64,000 nucleotides of DNA from Ischnura elegans (lineage: Eukaryota > Arthropoda > Insecta > Odonata > Coenagrionidae), in NCBI RefSeq assembly GCF_921293095.1, contig NC_060251.1, forward strand, positions 38,235,644 through 38,299,643, given 5' to 3'. The stretch's first letter is position 1. Every line of letters starts with the position of its first letter. Shown here piece after piece: positions 1-11,400 of the stretch. The translations under genes were made by a program, and so were the position numbers. The notes beneath the pieces are model-generated. The model was not told the origin of the DNA and did not search any database. It saw nothing but the letters and a program-made list of their open reading frames with translations.

Positions 1-624
1 ATTGCGATTCGTTACCCACCAATAGTGTATTCATAATATACAAATTATTTTGTTTTAGAAATACCGGGTTAGACGAATGGCAATGGTCCATTTTTATCCT
101 CATTTGAAAAGGGCCAGATTGGCGCCCATGCGATGCCACTCCACGTGACGTCACAGGGACCTAGTTTCTATAGGATAAGATAGGAGTTATACATCGTCTG
201 AGGATACCAATGCATGCATGAGGCGCAGAGCTCAGGGAAACAGGTCTCAACAATCACTTATTAAAACTGGCTAAGGTTGGAAAGTTTTCCTCGTTTGATA
301 AGTTATTAATAATCCTTATTTAAGCCAAGCGCTACCAGCCAGCAGGGTACTAGGCTACCCGCTAGCAGCCTGCGTCGTATCAGCGCTAAGCCTCGCGTCA
401 AGGTCACCTCGCAGGGCGGCAACGGGAACCAGAAATACGTCACGCGGAGAGACTTCCCTGCATTCATACTTAAGCGTCGCGTTTTCGCGCGCTTGAAAAG
501 TTTCACTTTTCATTTAATCGCGAATAATAGATATCGTCATTTAAAAATCTAAAAGCGTGAAATACGTACTCCAGGAGTAATAATCTTTCGATTTAGGCAA
601 TAAAAAATGATAGGAAACCACCCT
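1..624 (+). repeat. MITE-A copy 1 (left end cut by window edge)
   Basis: Near-identical in order and content to the units at 2327-2985 and 12915-13565 and to the inverted unit at 53635-54198. Its right end reads GGAAACCACCCT followed by AT, as in the other copies. The left terminus, roughly 50 bp, lies outside the window. No reading frame is conserved between copies, so it looks non-autonomous. Confidence 0.8.
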
Positions 625-860
625 ATTGGGTTTTAACAATTCCCGATAGCCATCAGTCCCTTGTTGAGCTTTCCTTAAAAGTTTTAAAGATTAATAATAT
701 ATCTATAAAGCAGACCATGAATTTGGATTTCCATGAGAGAAAACATTCTCTATTTCCATAATATTTTAGGGTTATTCTTTCGTTGTGAATCTTATTCGGT
801 GAGGGATGAGCTTTAACTATATTCGCTGAGGGCACGACCTACTGCAGAGAAGTCTAGAGT

Positions 861-1200
861 GGATGCATTCTAAATGTGGTGCTACGAAGAGTTATGAAGT
901 TAAATTGGATCGACGGAGTAAGTGATGAGGAAGTCCGTAGAAGAGTGGGAGAAAAGAGAAGCCTCCTAAGACCCTTAAGCGGAAGGTGGGACTTAGTTGG
1001 CCACATGAGAATTGATGGCCTGATGGAAACAATGGTAAAAGGACATATTGAAGGTTAGAAGGGCAAGGAACGGCCCTGAATGAGTTTCATTGGACATGTT
1101 ATAAAGGATACAAAATAGAATAAATACGTCGCTATGAAAAGGCTAGTGGATATGAGAGAGGAATGGAGTGCTGCGTCAAACCAATCCTAGGGTTATGTAA
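861..1200 (+). mobile_element. LINE 3'-terminal coding remnant
   Basis: Broken frames match the C-terminal tail found in many arthropod LINE ORF2 proteins: a WIDGVSDEEV-like stretch, then a G-H-M-R block, a K-G-K-x-R-P block and finally KNKYVAMKRL followed by a tryptophan-containing AASNQS end. A frameshift follows the ATGTGGTGCTAC start of the conserved part and several stops are present, so it is dead. The minus-strand piece at 18030-18255 is a second copy of the same tail. Confidence 0.7.
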
Positions 1201-1238
1201 GATTTAACACTTTCCCGGCGAACAACATGTAAAAACTC

Positions 1239-1353
1239 TTCTCGGGATACCGCGCGGGTAAGATTATGTGAGAGCGCCGACGTTTTGGGTAGCGAGTCGG
1301 TACCCGAAACGTCGGCGCTCTCATATAATCTTACCCGCGCGGTATCCCGAGAA
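1239..1353 (+). repeat. Near-perfect 115-nt hairpin
   Basis: The left arm (1239-1291) pairs with the right arm (1301-1353) around the 9-nt loop GCGAGTCGG. The two arms differ at only two of 53 positions, and both differences give G-U pairs in plus-strand RNA. The arms are GC-rich (CCGCGCGGG, GAGAGCGCCGACG) in an AT-rich neighbourhood. It sits directly after the LINE tail. Confidence 0.85.
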
Positions 1354-2326
1354 GTTTTTTTTTAACCCTAGGGTTGTTGACTAGTGATGACAATGAGAGT
1401 GCAACCCTCTGTTTACGGCTATATTTCCCTAATAGGGACAAAATCACGATTTCATAGAAGTTTGAATAGAAATGATGCATGAGTATTACTTCATTCGGTC
1501 CACCCTGTTCGTGACCTCTTGTGTGTGCGAATTGAAATACTTGACGAAACACTGTGATCCAAATTCTTTTTCTTGCAATGTCATTGAAAGGGAAAAAAGA
1601 ATTTGTTTCGTGAATGTTTACTTTCAATCATCAATTACTTGCTAACCTTGGAGCGACCTTGTGTGTTCGTGTTCATTCATTCTCGGGGAACTGTTAATCG
1701 CTCAAAAATTGTTATTCACCACGCCAATTGCCTCAGAGCGGATTTGAAAGTTTCCAAAGTGCCGCGATCATAAAATTAGGAATCCATAGTTTGGTGTCCC
1801 CCTCATTACCATTAAAAACCTTTTTCAGATGAGTGTTCCAAATTGAAATTAAGTTTGAATTATTCTTTAGTCGCCAAAAATTTTGCTATTGGTTAAGATG
1901 CGTTTCGTGGGGCCATGGAGCAGATAGTCCCAGGATGGGCATGGTACACTCTTCGAAGGGTAGCCAATCCGGAACCCTTTCCTAGATGCGCTCACCCGCG
2001 CTGGCCAGTCTCCTCGACCCTACGAAAGGTCTCAAAGGTCAAAGGCCTCCCATCCGAAAGGTGACGGCTCTGATTGCAATTTGAAAACCAATCAATCAAT
2101 CCAATCATAAAGAAATGATTTTTTGCATCGCACTCCCAATTTGCATGCCAATCATGCGATCAAGTACGTATTTGAACCTGTAAATTATTTGTTTATAATT
2201 TTGTTATATCCGAGGTCGCTGATAGTATTGGTACGTATATTGAGGTCTCCTGATCACGTGACTTGTTTGGTCCTTGGGTTATACGAGCAAAAATTTTAGA
2301 TCACTGCCGAGGTAACCAGCGATAAT
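1354..2326. other. No gene recognised
   Basis: AT-rich sequence holding only short, unmatched reading frames. A somewhat GC-richer block at about 1910-2080 looks like old repeat sequence but has no partner in the window. Confidence 0.4.
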
Positions 2327-2985
2327 AGGGTAGTTTCCTTCATCAAAGAAAACGAAAGTCATTGATTGCATTTCGTTACCCACCATTACTGTATTCATAA
2401 TATACAAATTATTTCGTTTTAGAAATACCGGTTTAGACGAATGGCAATGGTCCATTTTTATCCTCATTTGAAAAGGGCCAGATTGGCGCCCATGCGATGC
2501 CACTCCACGTGACGTCACAGGGACCTAGTTTCTATACGAGAAGATAGGAGTTATACGTCGTTTGAGGTTACCAATGCATGCATGAGGCGCAGAGCTCAGG
2601 GAAACATGTCTTAATAATCACTTATTAAAACTGGCTAAGGTCGGAAAGTTTTCTTCATTTGATAAGGCATTAATAATCCTTATTTAAGCCAAGCGCTACC
2701 AGCCAGCAGGGTACTCAGCTACCCGCTAGCAGCCTGCGTCGTATCAGCGCTCAACTCGCCTCAAGGTCACCTCACAAGGCGGCAGTGGAAACCAGAATGG
2801 CGTAACACAGTCTTTTCCCGGCATTCATACTTAGCCGTCGCGTTTTCGCGCGCTTGAAAATTTTCACTTTTCATTTAATCGCGAAAAATATATATCGTAT
2901 TAAAAAAATCTAAAAGCGTGAAATACGTACTCCAGGAGTAATTATCTTTCGATATAGGCAATAAATAATAATAGGAAACCACCCT
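2327..2985 (+). repeat. MITE-A copy 2, full length (659 bp)
   Basis: Terminal inverted repeats AGGGTAGTTTCC and GGAAACCACCCT bound the unit, with AT on both sides. The interior matches copies 1 and 3 in order, including CCACGTGACGTCACAGG, AAGCGCTACC and TCGCGTTTTCGCGCG. No transposase is encoded. Confidence 0.85.
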
Positions 2986-3742
2986 ATTGTGTAGGAAAAA
3001 CGAAATTCACACCAGCAACAGCATATACGAAATAATATTTTATTATTTGGGAATTTGATTGCAGTATGTATTCTAATGCTTATGTTCGAAGCTCCGTATT
3101 TCTAAAAATAGTCGTAAATTACATACAGGAAGTTTACTTTCTACCCACCCAATGGACTTGTGACCTGAGGCGCTGTTATCTCAAAAACTAACTACTACAA
3201 CTAACCCCAGTGCATAAATATAAATAATGAGCCGTTTTTTATTAAGGTTGTCATTATCTTTCTCCTTACTTCGGAATTTCCTATGGACCAACGTGGTGGT
3301 CTTTGATCCAGATATGGAGAGTTATTTAAGGCCATATTTCGTGAAACTATTGTTTCATCGCCGTCTTGAGTCTTCTACATAATCCTTTATGCATTCAACC
3401 CAACACACACTAACAATTTCCGTCTTCTGCCGCGGATAATCAAATAGGTTTTTCCCAATATTAATAATAAGTTTCCTCATCCGTGCACTCTCTTCATTAC
3501 GTGATGTGCGCTTCATTTAGTGAATGGAATTTTTCTTGCTTATGCTTTCTTTGGTCTTTTTTAAATTTATGTTGCTTTTGCCTCTCAACGAGTTGACTCC
3601 TTCCCTTTGTGTTGCAACCCTCTCGCGGTTGAAAGGCTTGGGAGTTTCAATGACCTCTAAAACTGCACTGAGCTGGGGTAATTTTCAATTATTGGTGGCA
3701 CAGGGGCCCGAACCAGGTAGGTCGAAGGAGACCGACGAAAGG
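2986..3742. other. No gene recognised
   Basis: AT-rich intergenic sequence. The short frame at 3524-3745 shows no recognisable domain. Confidence 0.4.
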
Positions 3743-4230
3743 TAATCCATGGGATAGTATCACGTCATGTGTCAATTTTTTGAATGGACGTTTGAAAAGC
3801 TACCTACTTCCTCATCCCTGAAAGCATGGCGTTTGAATTGAACGAGTCTCGGAAACTCAGTTATAAAAATCTTTCCCTTTAGGTTTTAAGTAAAGAAATG
3901 CTGTACGATTTCAAATCTGGAGCCCTTTGCTTGGGAGATAAGAAGCTGCTACACCAAACTAACTCAAACTTAAATCGTCGTAATTTTAATCCATGGGATG
4001 GTGTCAAGACATGTGCCAATTTTTTGAATGGGCGTTTGAAAAGCTTTCTACTCCCTCATCCATGAAAACATGGAGTATATTTTAATGAGAATCGGAAACT
4101 CAGTCATAAAAATCTTTCCCTTTAGGTTATAAGTAAAGAAATGCTATACGATTTCGAACCTTGGGGCCTATGGTTGGGAGATTAGAAACTACTACGCCAA
4201 AATAACTCAACTTTTAATCGTCTTAGAACT
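3743..4230. repeat. Diverged tandem duplication, period about 244 bp
   Basis: Unit 1 (3743-3986) and unit 2 (3987-4230) share long collinear blocks in the same order: TAATCCATGGGAT, CAATTTTTTGAATGG, TCGGAAACTCAGT, AAATCTTTCCCTTTAGGTT and AGTAAAGAAATGCT. The copies differ by scattered substitutions and small indels. No coding frame is shared. Confidence 0.85.
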
Positions 4231-4703
4231 GATATCTCAGTAATCTCTTGCCACCTGTAACTTTATGTATAACTTAAATGTTTCACGGACTTACCTTTTC
4301 GCTATGCTTGTTAGATCAAGCTCACAACTCTTTTTCTCCATTCGTCAGACTTAAATTTGTGTTCATGGTAGTTTAGTCCATGGCGAATGTTATCTTATTG
4401 AAGGCAGGAAAATATTTACCGCTGCCTTGGAAAAATTAGTGAGGAAAAGATAGGAATTCACTCGTTAACAATCCAGTTTCCGAGCTGGTTTAACACGATT
4501 TTGATTGAAATTTATCTTTCAAATCTTATTTCATCATCAGACGGTAAGATTAAAGTTTTTTTTAGCGTGAAATCGAAATTTACGGAGTCATATGACTGAA
4601 AATTTTCCATGTATTAAACACCGTTTGAACGATTAAAGTTGTACGAATTTCTTAAGGAAATAACTGCGAACCAGCAATTGGCGAACTTTTTCGGAGTCAC
4701 CCG

Positions 4704-6780
4704 CAATTGCACTTATGCTAAAATTTCACAGAGAAGAAATCATTTTCCTTGATTGGAATTCGAACTCGGATATCCCAAATTCGCGACCTAAGTTTTACCA
4801 CTTGAAAAACCATGGTCGATTTTCACCTGCGGGTTGCTGCGGATTCTTACGTATTGTTTAAACGTTGATATATCCCCTGTGACGTTACGTCGTAAATCTA
4901 GTTGAATGTTCACGTAAGTCCAGACATATTGAAATACTCCAACCGTCGGTCACAAGCTGGATCAGGGAAAAACTCCACAAACAAGAAAAACAGCTCACAA
5001 GAAAAAGGTAGCAAAAAATAATTTACTAGTTATTACCGTTCGATATCTATTCAAAATAGAGTATTCAAAAATCAGAAGTATTACAGAAAACAATGATAGT
5101 AATTCATGATGCCAAAGGAAACATTACCAGCTAAATACCAGCAGAATAATTGCTCTAAATTTGCCATGTCTCACTAGACATGTGTCGCCGACCAGGGCAC
5201 AAGCAGAAGAGAGATTGCCTGTTCAGGACAAGACAGGATTTGAGGGGAGGGATTCTTCCAGGGAGTGGAGGGGTAGCCAGGCGAATTCAACTACTGCTCC
5301 ACTGATGCGTCACTGCCCCTGCAGAAACGGCCGCTCCGCAAAACAGCATTCCCTGGTTTTGAGACAACAGCATACCAGCCAGAATTTTCCCCTCAACTTC
5401 TGGGTTGGAGACATCAGTCGAATCAGAGGGATATTCATTGGAACACATGGAGGGGAAGGAGATACTGGGGTGAGGTGTTGGAGGGAGAGAGAGATGTGAT
5501 AGGACAATGGTAAAACTTCTCACTCCAAGTGCAATACTAAGGCCTTAGCACCGATTTCCCCTTGCTTGCCAAGGAGTAAGTATTTCTCCGCAGTAGTCCT
5601 ATATAAGTCTTGCATTGCAGGTAGGTTGGTTCGGGGTTGGTTCGGGGTTGTTTCGGGGCTGTTTCAGAGGCTGATTCCAGAGGCTGAGTTTCCAGAGGCA
5701 GGGTTTCCAGAGACAGGATTTTCCAGAGACAGGATTTTGCGAGACAGTGCATTTTGCTACAAGGGCCTTTTGCGCGAAAAATCCTTTGCGCGAAAAATCC
5801 TTTGCGCGAAAAAACCTTGGCGGGAGAAGTTCTGCGGATAAGTTCGGAGGAAGTTCGAGGAATTTCTGGGGGGGGGGGACACTAAAAAATGCCACACCCC
5901 ATTGAATAAAAAACACTTAATATTGTGCGTTTCTAACGCTGAATTAAAGATTTTTACAGCTGAAATAGTATAGTCCTTAAATCCATCAACCTTATGTTAT
6001 CAGCAGTGCATATTTTCACACATTAGCTGACAACTCCATATGACGTTTAAGGCATCCTGTTGTCTGGATCAGATAAAAATGGTTCGATAAAAATGTTTTA
6101 TCTTAATCGGCGATGAATTACTCTTGATATCAGATTAATATAATGTGGAACACTAGCTATTCTGAGAAAATCTTTAACTAGGTCCTGTATGCCCTCGTAA
6201 CTCTTATTACCCCAACAAACCAGATGATTAAATAGATGAAAATAATATTATTCTCACTATCTCAAGTAAACGAAATGTAATTGTGTCGCGCTACACCCAG
6301 TAGGTATATTCGAAAAGAATTCCGCGGTAGGTATTATCTGACTTTTTTATCGGCCTGACTGATTCAATGCATGTTTTAAACGGCCAGTCGCCTATAAAAT
6401 GACACAGCTCAAATGGCCCGTCGAGTTCTTGCAAGAACTTATTACATTCAAAAGTGTAAGCCGATTTTGACAATGATGATAGTTGTTACCTTTATCTCAA
6501 GTTTTGATGGCACCAATTTCTGAGTTTAATTGCTCTACCTTATATGCACCTTCATCTGCTTTCAAACGCAATGTGTGTTTTTGTTTTAGCTTGTTGAAGT
6601 CGTTTTGCCACGCAGCCAACTGGAGCCTCTTGGTAGCCTAAGGTAGCAAAATTCGTTAGGCGGAGTCTAGCCTTGGGGAAATTCAGTCGCTTTCAGACCT
6701 CCGTGGTGTACACTTCGTGAGTTAGTTTTGCCAATTGGGAACAGTGTTTTTGACACATTCTTTATTATTAAGATTTTATT
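4704..6780. other. Interior of the Penelope remnant, no intact gene
   Basis: Apart from the short tandem arrays at 5625-5818 I see no recognisable coding sequence. The 112-codon frame at 5161-5499 has no domain I know. Confidence 0.35.
5625..5818. repeat. Three successive short tandem arrays
   Basis: Three different arrays abut. About 5625-5666 is an 11-12 bp unit of the type GGTTGGTTCGGG. About 5676-5745 is a 15-17 bp unit of the type TTCCAGAGACAGGATT that drifts from copy to copy. About 5766-5818 is a 16-17 bp unit CCTTTGCGCGAAAAAT in three copies. Neighbouring units are nearly identical and distant ones are not. Confidence 0.8.
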
Positions 6781-6805
6781 CAATTCTAAGGTCAATTATG
6801 ACTGT

Positions 6806-7114
6806 ATGGACGAAAGTGGAGTGTACAAATGGAAGTGTGAGGTCTGTGGTTTGTGTTATGTTGGCCAGATCGGTAGAAGATTTAATGGCTGAGTGAAGGA
6901 ACATAGAAGAAGTTTTATATATAATGACGGAAAATCTTGTTTTGCAAATCATTTATGCCTGAACAACCATTTTAGCAATTTTGTCCTAGATATTTTACAT
7001 TTTATTGACAAAGGGCTTAAATTAGAATTTATGGAAAAATTTGAAATTGCTAACAGCCCGGATGGACTTTGTAATGATGTTTTATTTTGTACGGACTCAC
7101 CTTTGTTAAAGTGA
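6806..7114 (+). pseudogene. GIY-YIG endonuclease remnant of a Penelope-like element
   Basis: Translation gives SGVYKWKCEVCGLCYVGQIG, the G-V-Y ... Y-V-G core and CxxC spacing of Penelope-type GIY-YIG domains. An arginine run (GRRF) and then EHRRSF follow. One in-frame TGA interrupts it shortly after the Y-V-G motif, and the frame then continues to a stop at 7112-7114. In intact elements this domain nicks target DNA for reverse transcription. The reverse transcriptase is missing here. Confidence 0.75.
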
Positions 7115-9274
7115 AGCTTGGTGACTATGCAAAGGTTCGCCAATTTGCTGGTTCACAGTTATTTCGTTGAGTGAGTCGTACAAATTAGGTCGTTCAAACT
7201 CGGTTAATTACTGGGAAAACTTTCAGTCATAAGACTCAGTAATTTTCAATTTTACGCTAAAAAAATTTAATCTGACCGTCTGATGATAGAATAAGGGCCG
7301 GTTTAATAATGTCTGGTTAAACCTCACGTTAAGTTGACGTGGAGATTACGGTAACGTGGAGTTTAACGAGAGGTTGTGTTTTATAAAGCAAATCCTACCG
7401 CCGGTTGGCTGATGGGAACTTTAACGAGAGGAAAGCGCAGCTACTGTAATTCTCATACCAACAATTGATCGCGAAAAGTGAAACAGACGAAAGTCAAAAT
7501 TGAAAAAAATCGAGTTGGAGAGTGGTGAAAGAATTGTTTACGTTTGTTTTGAAGTGATGGTTAGCTTTGAAAACGAAGATGACGCCAATATTTTCGGTTT
7601 TAATCGTTGACGATCTTATGGTCAATCATCAGTGTGTCGTTAAAATAAAAATACTCGCCTCGATCTGTGAATATTTGGCAAGTACAAGTGTTAATTGTGT
7701 AAACCATAAATTACACGGAGATAATGAATTACTATTTGTTAATGGATTGAATCAAGGTGGAGTCCCTTTGCAAGAAATAGTGGTAGATTAACCTTGTTTG
7801 TGCTTATTATTCGAGAACGAAGATTCTCATTTGTATTGTGAAACCAATTGAAATGGTTTTCTATTGAGTACGCCACCAGAGCGATTTTAGGAACATTTTG
7901 AGGCTACAATTTAATCATAATGACGATAAATTTTAATCATACTTTTGCAGTAAGATATATCTTCTTAGCGTTAGTATGGCCCCTACGCTAATTTATTATC
8001 ATCTCTGCGTTCCCTACGGAATTAGGAACAGCCTGCAAGTTGTGAATAATCAAAGCCTTTCCCGTTTTCAAAGTACTCACCATGGCCATAATTTAAATAA
8101 CAGAATTTATAACCAACCACCGTCTAATAGAAAAATTCATCAGTGTTCATTAAAACGATAACGAGGCTTCTGTCACAATGATGTCATTGTTATGATCAAT
8201 TCATGGTAATTCCTTTGATGATTTTTGTGTTTTTATAGAGCATTTTCAGTTTTATTAAAATTTTCACAATGAGGAGGTATATTCAGCCATGTGCCACTCG
8301 TGTTACAGACACGAAAATAATTGAGCCATATAATTGTCAGCTAGCAGCAGATATTTCATAACTTTAAATTATCTCATCTTTTTTATGATTATATATATAC
8401 ATATACTGTTAAGAAGCAATATGTTTCATGAAATCCATAATCTCTGGCAAATAAATTTTCAATAAGGGACAGAACTAAGTTTAAATTTCTTCATTAGAGA
8501 TACCAAAATCTATTGCATGACACCAAGTAGCCCTTACCATTGAAGTATAAAGTGAAACATATTTTGATACTGGCTGTCAATAGTGTAGTTGATATTGTAA
8601 TAGGGATGACTGTGAGTCTTTATGGTAATGCCATTGAGAATGTATTCATTGCCATTTTAAATTGAATGGATGTTCAGAAATCACTGATTATGAACATAGC
8701 TTCACAGTCAAAAATTATAATTAGAGAAGAATGAATAAAGTTTGAATAACTTATGCATAACCCTACCACAGTTACTTCAAGGGCTCCTGCTATCCAATTA
8801 TTAAATAAATGTACAGTTTGCAGCAAACCTTTCATACTTTACAAGTAGGCTGCATGTTGTTATAAAAATATGCATCTGTAACAAATATTGCAACTCTTTT
8901 TGGCTCTTAGCTTGGGATGGGGGATCTATTCTTTATGTTAATACTATTTTTGCAAACCTTGTGTAAGAATAAGTTTTAAGTGCTAACATAACTAACTTCA
9001 TATCTAATCAACAGCAAAGGCTTGTGTTGTATTTAAGATTCAAGGGAAAGAGATGGGGTGCAAAGATATTAAAGTTTCTGGGTTCAATTTATAAAAAATC
9101 TGTCAAAAAACATATCTAATCAGAATGAAAGCATTAATTTTCAACTCTCAGTGGTGTTTATGAATACTATACTATATATGTGATAGATATTTTCTTTTAT
9201 TCTCAGCCCACAAAATATGAAGCTTTCATTGAACATGTTTTAAATATTTAGCAGATTACTAAATTATACAAAGA

Positions 9275-9445
9275 CAGTAGTGGATCCAGGATAGGGACAA
9301 GGGGGTGGGCTAGGTGAGGTTAAAATTCCAGCTGTAGTGGGAGTCGGAAATAAACCACCATTCTATCTAGTGTAAAGTGGATACCCAAGGGGAGTAAATT
9401 GGATACCCTCCTTAGCCCCCCCCCCCCTCCATGGATCCGTCACAG
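9275..9445 (-). mobile_element. hAT-type MITE, 8-bp target duplication TACAAAGA
   Basis: Flanked by perfect 8-bp direct repeats TACAAAGA (9267-9274 and 9446-9453). The ends are imperfect inverted repeats (CAGTAGTGGATCC and GGATCCGTCACAG). The reverse complement resembles the element at 57051-57184 along its length, sharing CACTAGATAGAATGG and CTTGTCCCTATCCTGGATCC. An 8-bp duplication is diagnostic of the hAT superfamily. Confidence 0.9.
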
Positions 9446-10650
9446 TACAAAGATACAGTTATTTATACAGCATTTAAAGAATTTATTTGTATCAAAACCA
9501 AAGCATAAGGACTCCATCATGATGACTCCTTCATTGCAACTGTCTTTTGGGATATGAGTTTTCAATAGAATTATGTTGTTACATGTAGTCACAGTAAGTA
9601 ATTTTTTTTACTACCTACTTCTGGGGTAATCCATTTGATTGCTGTACCAAGTCATCTCTGAATGCACCACACTGACATCACTCACTTATAATTAATGTAT
9701 GTGCTTCCACTATCATAAATGCAATAGTATGACTTCCTCACAGAATTTTACCGTACCATGTTCTATTTATGAAGTGATCATAGAAGCAATTTCCCTTACA
9801 TCCACTCCACTTCCATAAATCTATTAAGAAAATTTGCCTATGTGACATGAACATAGACTGTTTCTCATTACATACGTTGCAGCTATGCATGTTAAAATAT
9901 ATCTTTAGTGATGCAGATCGCAGCGAGACAGAGATAATCCTTGGAATAAATAAAAAGAGGAGAATTAATGGGAAAATCATAGGACCAAAGTGCAAATAGA
10001 AGTCTGGTTAAGATATATGGAGTAAGGTTTGCTATGGAACTGGTATTTTTGACCCAGAAGGAGGATAAGAATGTATAGATACAGGAATGTATAGATAAGA
10101 TTGACAGAGGAAAAGGAAGTAGGAAGTGCTAGACGAGATAAATGAGGCAAGGGAATTAATGCAGGAGATGAATGTGAAGTGTTCATCAAGCTTGAAATGC
10201 CGACAACAGGGATTAAGGTAAGGATTTTGAGTAACAAGCAAGGGCAGGGAGACAATGGTTCTGGAATAAATGGAATAACCATGTATGTTACTAAGAAATA
10301 TGTCAACCTTAATGAGTAAATCACTTATAACAGTAAGGAATGAAATGAGATATCAAGTCATGCATGATTGTAAGTGTTTATGATGTTATACCTAATCGAT
10401 TTTTTGAACATATGTACTCATTAGTGACAGTTCAATGGATGGAGCATGAAAAAATTAATAAAAGCTACGTATGGGATTGAAATCCCAAGAAACTAACGAG
10501 TGTACCAGATATGTGATGTAAATTGGCTGTTATAGGAATATGTCTTCACTTATCCTTTGAAGACTTATTAAACATATTAGTTAATTAAACGTCGACAAGT
10601 AGTAAGGAAGAAACCATACCAAGGATCCCACTTAAGACTTTGATAGAGTC

Positions 10651-10737
10651 ATTAGTAAAATTAGACATTGCAATACTTCCACTGATTTTATTATAATAAA
10701 AATCAGTGGACATACTGCAATGTTTTATTTTACTAAT
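10651..10737. repeat. 87-nt near-perfect hairpin
   Basis: ATTAGTAAAAT, ACATTGCA and TCCACTGATTTT in the left arm pair in order with AAAATCAGTGGA, TGCAATGT and ATTTTACTAAT in the right arm, with a short AT-rich loop. It is either a tiny foldback element or a precursor-RNA-like structure. It lies inside the TAA-flanked element. Confidence 0.75.
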
Positions 10738-10995
10738 ATGAAGAACTTCCACCATATCTTGCTCAATATCATACAAGGTACTTTGAAAGAGCTTATCGAT
10801 GAAAAAATTTCAGTGGTCACTGATAAGCATAGAAAATAATGAATGGAATGGTGGTGAATGCAGTCATTTCCTGTAAATTCATCCTCATGAGCAAATACAT
10901 ATGTACACAGACAACAGCTTTCCCCAATAGCAAGCAAGAGTAGCCCAGCTGGCTCAATATTGTAAGAAATACAACTGACTCTGATTGTTTCAAAC

Positions 10996-11075
10996 ATTCC
11001 CTTAGCAGACAATGCTTGAGAACCTCAATAAATATATTCCCTTAGCAGACAATGCTTAAGAACCTTAAAATAATA
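10996..11075. repeat. 40-bp tandem duplication
   Basis: Two consecutive units both begin ATTCCCTTAGCAGACAATGC and differ at a few positions. Confidence 0.85.
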
Positions 11076-11315
11076 TTTATTTGATTGATCTGGCTTTGAT
11101 ATCATATATTCCATATTTTCCATGAGTCTTCAGGTACAAGGGTCCAAATTCTCTTGAATTAAGGCTCAAATGTATGGAATAAAATTAAACTTTTTCTGGA
11201 TAAGTATCGAATTGTTTATTTTCACCATATTAAAACATTCAAGCCTGAAATAAGATAAGTATTGGTAACCAAATTGGCACTCTTATATTTTAACATGAGA
11301 TATCTAGATGGGCAA

Positions 11316-11400
11316 CACTGATTCTATGGCTCTGAAGCTACTTTTGATGGCAGATGCACCACTGATTCTATAGCTCTGCAGCTACTTTCGATGGTAGATA
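11316..11400. repeat. 44-bp tandem duplication
   Basis: Two consecutive units begin CACTGATTCTAT and share GCTACTTT and GATGG further on, with several substitutions. Confidence 0.8.

Noticed and set aside
5161-5523. 112-codon frame and opposite-strand frames
   Set aside because: No domain, no splice context, overlapping frames on both strands; consistent with chance in a GC-richer patch.
9977-10324. 115-codon hydrophobic minus-strand frame
   Set aside because: Arises opposite a purine-rich stretch, giving a Leu/Pro/Ser-rich translation without family features.
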